Assembly (NCBI RefSeq): GCF_000425405.1
Contig: NZ_AUDJ01000001.1
Location: 372,001 to 436,000, forward strand
Source: Ferrimonas kyonanensis DSM 18153
GTDB taxonomy: Bacteria > Pseudomonadota > Gammaproteobacteria > Enterobacterales > Shewanellaceae
Length of the DNA: 64,000 nt
Reading direction: 5' to 3'
Shown here: in pieces, positions 55,899 to 64,000 of the stretch
Numbering within the stretch: the stretch's first letter is position 1
Layout of the letters: every line of letters begins with the position of its first letter
Made by a program: the position numbers and the translations under genes
The notes under the pieces: model-generated
Databases searched by the model: none
The model's input: the letters and a program-made list of their open reading frames with translations, nothing else
What the model was told of the DNA's origin: nothing

Positions 55899-56804
55899 AT
55901 GAGTGTAACAGTCTTTATTAAGGGAAAGCACGGTGTCAGGCATTGGCAACCGGGAGCCGGGTGGTTTTTATTGCCTCTGGTCCTGGTAGCGGCTGGCATC
56001 GGTCTGTGGAAGGTCAGCAGTGATCAGCTCCAGGACGCCCTGCGCCAGGTGGCGGAGGCGCAGAAGAGCCAGACCGAAGACCAGGAGCAGGTGCAGGAAA
56101 TCAAGCAGCTGACTCAGACCCAATTGGCGACCCTGGCGATGCGCCTGGGCCGCATGCAAGCTCAGATGAACCGGCTTGAATCCCTGGGTATTACCCTGGC
56201 CGACAAGGCCGAACTAACTGAACAATTTGATTTTTCGTCTGAAGTAGGCTTAGGCGGTGCTAACGCCGATCAACTCGGTGACGTCGAGTTGAAGCAGCTT
56301 TTGCTGGAGATGGAGCAGCTCGCGGTGCGACTGCAACGCTCCGATGAAAAGCTGAGCCTACTTGAAACTGTCGATCGCAATCACCATATCGATTTAAGCA
56401 GCTATTTGTCCGGGCGTCCTATCGTCAAGGGCTGGCAGTCTTCCGATTATGGGATGCGCAATGATCCATTCACCGGACGACCCGCGATGCACAAAGGCAT
56501 CGATTTTGCGGGAACCGAGGGTGGGGATGTCGTGGCTACTGGCGCCGGAGTGGTGACTTACTCCGGCGAGATGTTTGGCTACGGCAATCTGGTAGAGATT
56601 GATCATGGTAACGGTTTGAAAACCCGATATGGTCATAATAAGTCGCTTTTGGTCAAGGCAGGCCAGGTGGTCAGCAAAGGCGACGTCGTCGCCGAGCTGG
56701 GCAACACCGGCCGATCTACCGGACCCCATGTACACTACGAAGTGTTGCGCAATGATCGGCAAGTAGACCCTAACAAATACGTGTATCGTAAGCCCCGCAG
56801 CTAG
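55899..56804 (+). CDS. M23-family peptidoglycan peptidase
   Basis: 301 aa. N-terminal membrane helix at about residues 25-42 (LLPLVLVAAGIGLWKV), a coiled coil (about 45-150), and a LytM/M23 domain with the zinc motifs HKGIDF and HVHYE, plus the HxxxD arrangement, so it is predicted active rather than an EnvC-like degenerate form. It likely cleaves peptidoglycan cross-links in the periplasm. Lies between dciA and secA, a place held by secM in E. coli. Confidence 0.9.
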   Translation: MSVTVFIKGKHGVRHWQPGAGWFLLPLVLVAAGIGLWKVSSDQLQDALRQVAEAQKSQTEDQEQVQEIKQLTQTQLATLAMRLGRMQAQMNRLESLGITLADKAELTEQFDFSSEVGLGGANADQLGDVELKQLLLEMEQLAVRLQRSDEKLSLLETVDRNHHIDLSSYLSGRPIVKGWQSSDYGMRNDPFTGRPAMHKGIDFAGTEGGDVVATGAGVVTYSGEMFGYGNLVEIDHGNGLKTRYGHNKSLLVKAGQVVSKGDVVAELGNTGRSTGPHVHYEVLRNDRQVDPNKYVYRKPRS

Positions 56805-56877
56805 TGGAACTTGAATGGTAACCACGCTGAAATCTGGTCCTGCCAGCCGAAGCGTAAGTCAAAAGTGAATTAAAACG

Positions 56878-59565
56878 ATGTTTGCACAACTCCTCACCAA
56901 AATTTTTGGTAGTAAGAACGAACGGACTCTGAAGCAGCTGCGCAAGGTTGCCGAACAGGTCAACCAACTGGAAGCGGAATACGAAGCGCTGAGCGATGAA
57001 CAGCTCAAGCAGAAAACCGAGGAGTTTAAGAAAAGGGTGGCCGACGGGACCAGCCTGGACGACATCCTTCCGGAAGCCTTTGCCGTGGTTCGTGAAGCGT
57101 CCAAGCGTGTGTTTGGTATGCGTCACTTCGACGTGCAGCTGATGGGCGGCATGGTGCTGCAATCCGGCCGCATCGCCGAGATGCGCACCGGTGAAGGTAA
57201 AACCCTGACCGCGACCCTGCCGGCTTACCTGAATGCCCTGACCGACAAAGGCGTTCACGTCATTACCGTCAACGATTACCTGGCTACCCGGGATGCGGAG
57301 TGGAACCGTCCGCTGTTTGAATTCCTGGGCATGACCGTTGGCATCAACGTACCAGGCATGGGCCCGCAGCAGAAGAAAGAGGCCTACGCGGCCGACATCA
57401 CTTACGGAACCAACAACGAGTTCGGTTTTGACTACCTGCGCGACAACATGGCTTTCTCTGCCCCGGAGCGGGTGCAGCGTCCGCTGTTTTACGCCATCAT
57501 CGATGAAGTGGATTCCATCCTGATTGATGAGGCCCGGACACCGCTGATCATCTCCGGTGCCGCCGAAGACAGCTCCGAATCCTACATCAAGGTCGACACC
57601 ATCATTCCGAAGCTGACTCGTCAGGACCAGGAAGACACCGAGGAGTACACCGGTGAGGGTGACTACACCATCGATGAGAAGGGCAAACAGGTTCACCTGA
57701 CCGAGCGTGGCCAGGAGAAAGTGGAGCAGTTGCTGATGCAGATCGGCATGCTGCCAGAGGGCGACTCCCTCTACAGTGCCGCCAACATCTCGTTGCTGCA
57801 CCACGTTAACGCCGCCCTGCGGGCGCACACCCTGTTTGAAAAGGACGTCGACTACATCATTCAGGACGGCGAAATCGTCATCGTGGATGAGCACACCGGC
57901 CGTACCATGCCTGGTCGTCGCTGGTCCGAAGGTTTGCACCAGGCGGTGGAAGCCAAGGAAAAAGTTAAGATTCAGAACGAAAACCAAACCCTGGCCTCCA
58001 TCACCTTCCAGAACTACTTCCGCCTGTACGACAAGTTGGGTGGCATGACCGGTACCGCCGATACCGAAGCGTTCGAATTCCAGCATATCTATAACCTGGA
58101 TACCGTGGTGGTGCCGACCAACCGTCCTATGGTTCGTGACGACCGCCCTGATCAGGTGTACCTGACCGAGCCGGAGAAGTTTGAGGCCATCATCGCCGAC
58201 ATCAAGGATTGCCAGGAGCGCGGCCAGCCGACGCTGGTGGGTACCATCTCCATTGAGGCGTCCGAACTGCTGTCCAACGCCCTGCGTAAAGCCAAGATCA
58301 AGCACAATGTTCTGAACGCCAAGTTCCACGAACAGGAAGCGCAGATCGTGGCCGATGCCGGCCGTTCCGGTGCGGTGACCATCGCCACCAACATGGCAGG
58401 TCGTGGTACCGACATCGTGCTCGGAGGCAGCTGGCAGGCGGAGCTGGACAAGTTGAGCGCCGATGGGGCCAGTGAAGACAAGATTGCCGAGAAGAAGGCC
58501 GATTGGCAGCAGCGCCATGACGCGGTACTGGAAGCCGGTGGTCTGCACATCATCGGTACCGAGCGTCACGAATCCCGTCGAATCGACAACCAGCTGCGTG
58601 GCCGTTCCGGTCGTCAGGGTGATGCCGGTTCCTCCCGTTTCTACCTGTCCATGGAAGATTCGCTGATGCGCATCTTCGCCTCTGACCGTGTCTCCGGCCT
58701 GATGAAGAAGCTGGGTATGGAGAAGGGCGAAGCCATTGAGCATCCATGGGTAACTAAATCCATCGAAGGCGCCCAGCGCAAGGTGGAAGCACGCAACTTC
58801 GACATCCGTAAGCAGTTGCTGGAGTTCGATGATGTGGCCAACGACCAGCGTAAAGTGGTGTACGCCCAGCGTAACGAGCTGATTGAAAGCGACAGCATCG
58901 CCGAAACCATCGAAGTGATCCGTGAAGACGTACTCAGCAACGTCATCAACAGTTACATTCCACCCCAGTCTCTGGAAGAGATGTGGGACGTTCCAGGCCT
59001 GGAAGAGCGCCTGAACTCCGAGTTTGCCCTGCAACTGCCGATCAGTGCCTGGCTGCAGGAGGACGACGATCTTCATGAAGAGACGCTGCGTGAGCGCATC
59101 ATCGACGCCTGGAGTGCCGCCTACAAAGAGAAAGAGCAGTTTGTCGGTGAACCGGTACTGCGCCAGTTCGAAAAGGCGATCATGCTGCAGACTCTGGACA
59201 ACCTGTGGAAGGAGCACCTGGCGGCCATGGATCACCTGCGTCAGGGCATCCATCTGCGCGGTTACGCCCAGAAGAACCCGAAGCAGGAGTACAAGCGCGA
59301 ATCGTTCGAGCTGTTTGAGAACATGCTGGAATCGTTGAAGCACGACGTCATTGCGGTGTTGTCCAAGGTACGAGTGCAGACTCAGTCGGAAGTGGACGAG
59401 ATGGAAGCCAAGCGCCGTGAGCAGGAAGAGGCTCTGGCGGCTCAGCGCAACTACTCCGGTGCCGGTGAGCAGGAGCAGCCACAGCAACCTAAGGTCGGTC
59501 GTAACGAGCCGTGCCCTTGTGGCTCAGGTAAGAAATACAAGCAGTGCCACGGTAAGCTGGCGTAG
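56878..59565 (+). CDS. secA: Preprotein translocase ATPase SecA
   Basis: 895 aa. Walker [12 protein letters not shown] near residue 102, [15 protein letters not shown], and the C-terminal zinc-binding tail [14 protein letters not shown] that binds SecB and phospholipid. Drives preproteins through SecYEG. Codon use is more biased than its neighbours. No SecM-like arrest gene precedes it. Confidence 0.98.
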   Translation: MFAQLLTKIFGSKNERTLKQLRKVAEQVNQLEAEYEALSDEQLKQKTEEFKKRVADGTSLDDILPEAFAVVREASKRVFGMRHFDVQLMGGMVLQSGRIAEMRTGEGKTLTATLPAYLNALTDKGVHVITVNDYLATRDAEWNRPLFEFLGMTVGINVPGMGPQQKKEAYAADITYGTNNEFGFDYLRDNMAFSAPERVQRPLFYAIIDEVDSILIDEARTPLIISGAAEDSSESYIKVDTIIPKLTRQDQEDTEEYTGEGDYTIDEKGKQVHLTERGQEKVEQLLMQIGMLPEGDSLYSAANISLLHHVNAALRAHTLFEKDVDYIIQDGEIVIVDEHTGRTMPGRRWSEGLHQAVEAKEKVKIQNENQTLASITFQNYFRLYDKLGGMTGTADTEAFEFQHIYNLDTVVVPTNRPMVRDDRPDQVYLTEPEKFEAIIADIKDCQERGQPTLVGTISIEASELLSNALRKAKIKHNVLNAKFHEQEAQIVADAGRSGAVTIATNMAGRGTDIVLGGSWQAELDKLSADGASEDKIAEKKADWQQRHDAVLEAGGLHIIGTERHESRRIDNQLRGRSGRQGDAGSSRFYLSMEDSLMRIFASDRVSGLMKKLGMEKGEAIEHPWVTKSIEGAQRKVEARNFDIRKQLLEFDDVANDQRKVVYAQRNELIESDSIAETIEVIREDVLSNVINSYIPPQSLEEMWDVPGLEERLNSEFALQLPISAWLQEDDDLHEETLRERIIDAWSAAYKEKEQFVGEPVLRQFEKAIMLQTLDNLWKEHLAAMDHLRQGIHLRGYAQKNPKQEYKRESFELFENMLESLKHDVIAVLSKVRVQTQSEVDEMEAKRREQEEALAAQRNYSGAGEQEQPQQPKVGRNEPCPCGSGKKYKQCHGKLA

Positions 59566-59581
59566 CCCCCCTGGTGCAGAG

Positions 59582-59611
59582 AATGCCAGTCTTCGGACTG
59601 GCATTTTTTTT
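59582..59611 (+). terminator. Terminator after secA
   Basis: Stem AATGCCAGTC/GACTGGCATT with TTCG loop and a run of T. The mutT RBS starts directly afterwards. Confidence 0.92.
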
Positions 59612-59627
59612 GAAGAAAGGAATGCTC

Positions 59628-60008
59628 ATGGAGATTCAGAAAATCGTCATCGGTCTGGTGGCCAATGATCGCAACCAGTACCTGATCAGCCTGCGTCAGG
59701 GTAAGCAGCACCTGGCGGGTAAGTGGGAGTTTCCTGGTGGTAAATTGGAAGCGGGGGAGACGCCGCTACAGGGGCTCAACCGGGAGTTGCAGGAGGAGGT
59801 GGGACTGGAAGTCGGTGACGCCGAGTTGATGGAGCGCAAGGTGTTTGCGTTTTCGGATCGCACCCTGGAACTGCACTTCTACCGAGTGACCCAGGTTCGG
59901 GGGCAGGCGGTTGCCCGCGAGGGGCAGCCGCTGCGCTGGGCCAGCGTCGCGGAGTTAAAGCAGTTGCCTTTCCCCGACGCCAACCAGTCGGTCATTGACC
60001 GGCTGTAG
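59628..60008 (+). CDS. mutT: 8-oxo-dGTP diphosphatase MutT
   Basis: 126 aa from the ATG at 59628: GAAAGG is 7 nt upstream, while the ATG at 59622 is too near to it. Nudix box GGKLEAGETPLQGLNREL followed by QEEVGL. It cleans oxidised GTP from the nucleotide pool. It follows the secA terminator. Confidence 0.95.
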   Translation: MEIQKIVIGLVANDRNQYLISLRQGKQHLAGKWEFPGGKLEAGETPLQGLNRELQEEVGLEVGDAELMERKVFAFSDRTLELHFYRVTQVRGQAVAREGQPLRWASVAELKQLPFPDANQSVIDRL

Positions 60009-60015
60009 CGCTTCC

Positions 60016-60219
60016 TCAGTCCGGCTGCTTAAAGAAATCGCCCTGGTCGTAGCCCAGATCATCCGGCAGTTCCGGATCCGCCGCAATGGCGTGTTTCTCA
60101 TCGGCCCAGTCGCCGAGATCGATGAGCTTACAGCGCTCGCTGCAGAACGGCTTGAACGGGTGTTCGTTGTCCCAGGTGACCTTGGCGCTGCAGGTCGGGC
60201 ATTGTACTTCTAAGGTCAT
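60016..60219 (-). CDS. yacG: DNA gyrase inhibitor YacG
   Basis: 67 aa zinc protein with four cysteines (CPTCSAKV and [14 protein letters not shown]). YacG binds GyrB and blocks DNA binding. ATGA overlap with zapD. Convergent with mutT (7 bp). Confidence 0.95.
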   Translation of the reverse strand: MTLEVQCPTCSAKVTWDNEHPFKPFCSERCKLIDLGDWADEKHAIAADPELPDDLGYDQGDFFKQPD

Positions 60220-60971
60220 GGGCTCTCCATCGACAGTGACATCATAAAGGGGATGTTACGCACATCGGCGTTGCCCTGCTCATAGTGCATCATATTGATG
60301 CTGAAACGGTTCCTATGACCACTGATGATAGGGTAGCAGCCGTAGTGATTGTCCAGGCGCAACCTCAGCAGTGCCAGGGGCTGGGGCGCATTATGGAGAA
60401 ATTGCCCCTGCACCGCCACCTTGTTTTGCCATGGGCTGCATTCCCGAATCAGCTGCAGCTGCAGCTCAACGGCATTCAGCACCGGCGCCAGGGTCGCGAT
60501 CCATTGCTGCATCTGCGCCAGTCGAGTCTCTTTTGACAGATGCAGCCAGTATTGAAGCCGCGGCAGATCGAAGCCACAAGCGCCACCGGCCAGGCTGATT
60601 CGCTGTCGAATCTGGCTGAGAAATTTATCCTGCTTGATGCTCTGACCGGGCCGCTCCATCTGCTGCAACGCCTGGCTTTGACCTTCCAGGGTACTGACTA
60701 GGGCGCGCAGCTGTTGCTGATCCACCCCGGCCTGGCTCTGCCACTGTTTAACCAGGGTCAGGCTGTTATCCAGCTGTTTGCCGAGATCACCCTTCAGATC
60801 GGCCCGCTCCAGTACTTCACACAGCTCAAACAGGGTGCGAAAGAAGCCACGGTGGCTGCTGGCCTGATTGCCACTGCGGGCATCAGACAAAGCTTGATGG
60901 AGCTGCTCTACCCGCAGGTACAGTCGGGTGCGCTCATTGAGCGGGTGTTCAAATACCGTTGTCTGAGTCAT
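60216..60971 (-). CDS. zapD: Cell division protein ZapD
   Basis: 251 aa (YacF family, [18 protein letters not shown] start). Mostly helical then beta; it crosslinks FtsZ filaments at the Z-ring. It begins 23 bp inside the coaE end. Confidence 0.95.
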   Translation of the reverse strand: MTQTTVFEHPLNERTRLYLRVEQLHQALSDARSGNQASSHRGFFRTLFELCEVLERADLKGDLGKQLDNSLTLVKQWQSQAGVDQQQLRALVSTLEGQSQALQQMERPGQSIKQDKFLSQIRQRISLAGGACGFDLPRLQYWLHLSKETRLAQMQQWIATLAPVLNAVELQLQLIRECSPWQNKVAVQGQFLHNAPQPLALLRLRLDNHYGCYPIISGHRNRFSINMMHYEQGNADVRNIPFMMSLSMESP

Positions 60972-61572
60972 GGTTCCTGGCTAGGGTTAGATACTGTTGG
61001 TGCAGGGCGTCCACCTGTTGAGTAAGGTCGGTCAGATCGCCGCTGTTGTCAATGCGGTCATCGGCGCCGTCCAGTCGTTGCTGGCGGCTGGCCTGATTGG
61101 CCATGATGTTTTCCACCAGGCTGCGGCTGTTGTCGTCCCGGGCCATGGTGCGACGAATCTGTTCCGCTTCCGGCAGATCCACCACCACCACCCGCTCTAC
61201 CAGAGATTGCAGGCCGTTTTCGATCAGCAGCGGGATCACCAGCAAGGCGTAGGCGGAGCGTGCTTGCCGTCCACGTGCCACCATGGTGGCGCGCACCAGT
61301 GGATGGATCAAGGCGTTGAGCCAGGCCAGCTCCTGCTCGTCATTAAATACCCGCTGTCGCAGCGCGGCCCGATCCAACTGACCCTCACCATTCAAGACGT
61401 CGGCGCCGAAATGGTCGACGATGGCGGCGAGGCCGTCACTGCCCGGGGCCACCACTTCGCGGGCGATGAGATCGGCATCGATGAGTTCGATGCCGCGGTC
61501 GGCAAACAGGTTGGCTACCGTGGTTTTGCCGGAACCGATGCCGCCGGTGAGGCCGATCAGCAGGGCGCTCAT
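60949..61572 (-). CDS. coaE: Dephospho-CoA kinase
   Basis: 207 aa from the ATG at 61572, overlapping the pilD stop (ATGA). P-loop GGIGSGKT at residues 10-17 and DADLIAREVV. Last step of CoA synthesis. Confidence 0.95.
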   Translation of the reverse strand: MSALLIGLTGGIGSGKTTVANLFADRGIELIDADLIAREVVAPGSDGLAAIVDHFGADVLNGEGQLDRAALRQRVFNDEQELAWLNALIHPLVRATMVARGRQARSAYALLVIPLLIENGLQSLVERVVVVDLPEAEQIRRTMARDDNSRSLVENIMANQASRQQRLDGADDRIDNSGDLTDLTQQVDALHQQYLTLARNHDSDNGI

Positions 61573-62450
61573 AGGCCGAGCATCCGGCTTAGGTACCAAT
61601 GGATGATGTCATTGCCCCACAGGATTGCCACCCAACCGGCGGCGATGATCCAGGGGCCGAAGGGCATGGGATGGTCACGATTGAGTTTGCCCAGCGCCAT
61701 CTGCCCAAGGCCGAAGACGGCGCCGAGGACGGAAGAGAGCAAAATGATCAGCAGCAGCGGCTGCCATCCCAGCCAGGCGCCAAACAGCGCCAACAGCTTG
61801 AAGTCGCCGTAGCCCATCCCCTCTTTGCCGGTGAGCAGTTTAAAGCCCTGGAACACACTCCACAGGCTCAGATAGCCGAACGCGGCACCGATCACCGCGG
61901 TTTCCAACGGCACCAGCCCGCCATAGAGGTTAAACAGCAGTCCGGCCCATAGCAGCGGCAGGGTAATTTGATCCGGCAGCAGCATGGTGTCGGCATCGAT
62001 GAAGGCCAGGGCGATCAGCCCCAGGGTCAGCAGCCACAGCGCCAGGAAGGTTAGGCTGGGGCCGAAATGCCAGGCCAGGGTCGCAGACAGGATGCCGGTC
62101 AGCAACTCGACCATAGGGTAGCGCCAGCCGATGGGGCTCTGGCAGTGATGACAGCGGCCTTTGAGCAGCAGGAAGCTCAACAGTGGAATGTTATGCCGGG
62201 CCGGAATCGGAGTCTGGCAATGGCCACAGCGGGAGCGAGGCACCGCCAGATTGAACGGGCTGGGCAGATCCGGCATGGTTACCGGCTGCTGACAATACTC
62301 CTGGCATTCCAGGCGCCAGTCGCGGTCCATGATCAGCGGCAGGCGATGGATCACCACGTTTAAAAAGCTGCCGATGATCAAACCCAGCAGGGCGGTGCCA
62401 GTCACAAAAAGCCAGGGCTGCTGTTGCAGTAGGGGAATCCAGTAATCCAT
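61569..62450 (-). CDS. pilD: Type IV prepilin peptidase/methyltransferase PilD
   Basis: 293 aa A24 aspartic peptidase. Four-cysteine zinc motif (CGHCQTPI and CHHCQSPIGW) in the N-terminal loop, catalytic Asp in FIDADTMLLPD and GYGDFKLLA. Cleaves and N-methylates type IV pilins and type II secretion pseudopilins. Confidence 0.97.
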   Translation of the reverse strand: MDYWIPLLQQQPWLFVTGTALLGLIIGSFLNVVIHRLPLIMDRDWRLECQEYCQQPVTMPDLPSPFNLAVPRSRCGHCQTPIPARHNIPLLSFLLLKGRCHHCQSPIGWRYPMVELLTGILSATLAWHFGPSLTFLALWLLTLGLIALAFIDADTMLLPDQITLPLLWAGLLFNLYGGLVPLETAVIGAAFGYLSLWSVFQGFKLLTGKEGMGYGDFKLLALFGAWLGWQPLLLIILLSSVLGAVFGLGQMALGKLNRDHPMPFGPWIIAAGWVAILWGNDIIHWYLSRMLGL

Positions 62451-62486
62451 TTATCTATTCAGCTGAATGAGTTAACTAGGGAGATC

Positions 62487-63725
62487 CTAGCCGACCACGC
62501 TACCTAATTGGAAGATCGGAAGATACATTGCCACAACTAAACCGCCGACTAAGGTGCCGATGACCACCATCAGCAGGGGCTCGATCAGGCTAGAAAGGCC
62601 ATCGACGGCATCGTCCACCTGCATTTCGTAGATGGTGGCGATCTTATTCAGCATCTCATCCAGGGCGCCGGATTCCTCACCAATCATCACCATCTGCACC
62701 AGCATATCGGGAAAACGCCGCTGGCCCCGCATTGCCATGTTCATCTGCATGCCGGCAATCACCTCCTGGCGAATGGTGGCAATGGCGCGGCGATAGACCG
62801 CATTGCCGCTGGCGCCGCCGGCGGACTCCAGCCCTTCGATCAGCGGCACCCCGGCGGCAAAGGTGGTGGCCAGGGTACGGGCAAAGCGGGCGATGGCGCC
62901 CTTATTCAGGATCGGGCCGACCAGGGGCAGTGACAACAGCAGCGCATCGATGCGATCGCGAAAGGCAGCGGAGCGGCGGTGGCAGAGCACAAACCCCCAT
63001 ACCAGCGCTACCAGGGTGGCAACGAAGTAGGGCCAGGCGTGTTGCAGAAACCGGGACAGACCGATCACCATCTGGGTAAAAGCCGGCAGCTGGGCGTTAA
63101 AGCTGGCAAAAATCTCTTCAAACTGTGGCACCACAAACAGCAGCAGAATCACGGTGACGATCACCGCCACCAGGATGACGGCGGTGGGGTAGAACATCGC
63201 CTTCTTGATTTTCGATTTCAGTGCCTCGGCTTTCTCCCGGTAGGTGGCAATCCGGTCAAACACCCTATCCAGGGCGCCGGAGTGCTCACCGGCTTGAATC
63301 AGGTCGCAGTACAGCTCGTCGAAATGCAGCCGGTGGGGCCGCAATGCCTGAGACAGTGGCAGCCCCGCTTCCACTTGCAACAGCACCTCTCCCAGCAGCT
63401 GCCGCATGCTGGCTTTTTCATGACCCTGACTGATCATCTTCAGGGTGGTCACCAGTGGCACCCCCGCCAGCAGCATGGTGGCAATCTGGCGGGTGATCAC
63501 CGCCACGTCCATGGCGGTGACCTTGGTGTTGCGGTTGAACAGCGGTTGCGGCTTGCGCTTCAGGCGGATGGCATGAATGCCCTGGCGTCGCAGCTGTGCC
63601 CGAGCCTCCTCCTGGCTGTGGGCACGAATTTCCCCCTTGGTTCGCTGGCCGGCCCGGTTGGCCCCTCGCCACAGGTACTCGATCACTTTCAACTGCGCCG
63701 ACGCTGCCGTTTTGCTGCCGGACAT
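62487..63725 (-). CDS. pilC: Type IV pilus inner-membrane platform protein PilC
   Basis: 412 aa GspF/PilC family with two repeated GspF domains and three membrane segments (about 180-200, 230-250, 380-405). Motif GEHSGALDRVFDRIATYREK and its C-terminal repeat GEESGALDEMLNKIATIYE. Assembles the pilus with PilB. 8 bp from pilB. Confidence 0.97.
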   Translation of the reverse strand: MSGSKTAASAQLKVIEYLWRGANRAGQRTKGEIRAHSQEEARAQLRRQGIHAIRLKRKPQPLFNRNTKVTAMDVAVITRQIATMLLAGVPLVTTLKMISQGHEKASMRQLLGEVLLQVEAGLPLSQALRPHRLHFDELYCDLIQAGEHSGALDRVFDRIATYREKAEALKSKIKKAMFYPTAVILVAVIVTVILLLFVVPQFEEIFASFNAQLPAFTQMVIGLSRFLQHAWPYFVATLVALVWGFVLCHRRSAAFRDRIDALLLSLPLVGPILNKGAIARFARTLATTFAAGVPLIEGLESAGGASGNAVYRRAIATIRQEVIAGMQMNMAMRGQRRFPDMLVQMVMIGEESGALDEMLNKIATIYEMQVDDAVDGLSSLIEPLLMVVIGTLVGGLVVAMYLPIFQLGSVVG

Positions 63726-63733
63726 GGCGACTC

Positions 63734-64000
63734 CTAGAAGCTGGTGATGCGGTTGATCTCCGCCAGACTGGTGAGCCCCTGGGCGGCCTTGGCCAGCCCT
63801 GACTCCCTCAGTGGCACCATTCCCTGCTGACGGGCCAGGGCTTGCAGGGCCAACGAGGTGCCGTCGGCCATGATCAGTTCCGCCAGGGCCGGGTTCATGG
63901 GCATCAATTCGTACACGCCCAGCCGGCCTTTGTAACCGCCGGTGCAGTGAGCGCAGCCTTTGGCCTGATACAGGGTCAGGCCGCTGTTGATTTGGTCACG
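63734..64000 (-). CDS. pilB: Type IV pilus assembly ATPase PilB, C-terminal end
   Basis: Partial: the gene continues beyond the window edge. The visible 88 codons contain the tetracysteine-type segment CAHCTGGYKGRLGVYELM followed by the family-typical ending with AAQGLTSLAEINRIT. PilB/GspE ATPases power pilus extension. A pilin gene may lie upstream. Confidence 0.93.
   Translation of the reverse strand, partial: RDQINSGLTLYQAKGCAHCTGGYKGRLGVYELMPMNPALAELIMADGTSLALQALARQQGMVPLRESGLAKAAQGLTSLAEINRITSF

Noticed and set aside
56805-56877. Possible SecM-like arrest gene before secA
   Set aside because: The gap is 73 bp with no reading frame of suitable length or signal sequence.
56770-59487. 905-codon open frame antisense to all of secA
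   Set aside because: It mirrors secA codon bias in the opposite strand, has no homology-like features or RBS, and reads as His/Gln/Val-rich noise. Overlaps a certain gene over its whole length.

Overview
The window is a contiguous, gene-dense, fairly GC-rich chromosomal segment of a gammaproteobacterium. Gene content and order (yrb/lpt/rpoN cluster divergent from mla-murA; rplM-rpsI-petABC-sspAB; the complete dcw cell-wall and division cluster; secA-mutT-yacG-zapD-coaE-pilDCB) are those of the Alteromonadales/Vibrionales side of the class. A Ferrimonas- or Shewanella-like organism is my inference; no rRNA gene is present to confirm it. I saw no insertion sequence, prophage, CRISPR array or tRNA.

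Layout. 1-3 kb: end of an HlyD-type adaptor and two ABC-2 permeases (export system, no ATPase in view). 2.9-6 kb: an outer-membrane beta-barrel candidate and a MoxR ATPase/VWA protein pair. 6-8 kb: darP and pmbA, divergent. 8-16 kb (minus strand): yrbG-kdsD-kdsC-lptC-lptA-lptB-rpoN-hpf-ptsN-rapZ-ptsO, coupling Kdo and LPS export with sigma-54 and the nitrogen PTS. 16-20.7 kb (plus): mlaFEDCB-ibaG-murA, phospholipid retrograde transport and the first peptidoglycan step. 20.8-25.3 kb: accessory genes: cytochrome b561, a secreted HExxH lipoprotein, an Ada-AlkA repair fusion overlapping ogt, and a small exported protein. 25.4-30 kb: degQ-degS proteases, zapG and zapE. 30-34.7 kb: rplM-rpsI, petABC (cytochrome bc1), sspA-sspB. 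34.7-37.4 kb: a long regulatory region with a CRP-like palindrome and a cyclic-di-GMP-I (GEMM) riboswitch leading a large lipoprotein with an Asp-Pro repeat stalk. 37.6-54.4 kb: the dcw cluster mraZ-rsmH-ftsL-ftsI-murE-murF-mraY-murD-ftsW-murG-murC-ddlB-ftsQ-ftsA-ftsZ, with a textbook three-repeat MraZ operator. 54.5-60 kb: lpxC, dciA (opposite strand), an M23 peptidase, secA, mutT. 60-64 kb (minus): pilB(partial)-pilC-pilD-coaE-zapD-yacG.

Most of the window is conserved core machinery for envelope building (LPS, peptidoglycan, phospholipid asymmetry, divisome, Sec export). The least explained parts are the riboswitch-controlled lipoprotein at 34.8-37.4 kb, the structured leader ahead of mlaF at 15.9-16.1 kb, the orphan metallopeptidase at 21.6 kb, and the lpxC terminator that lies inside the dciA coding region.
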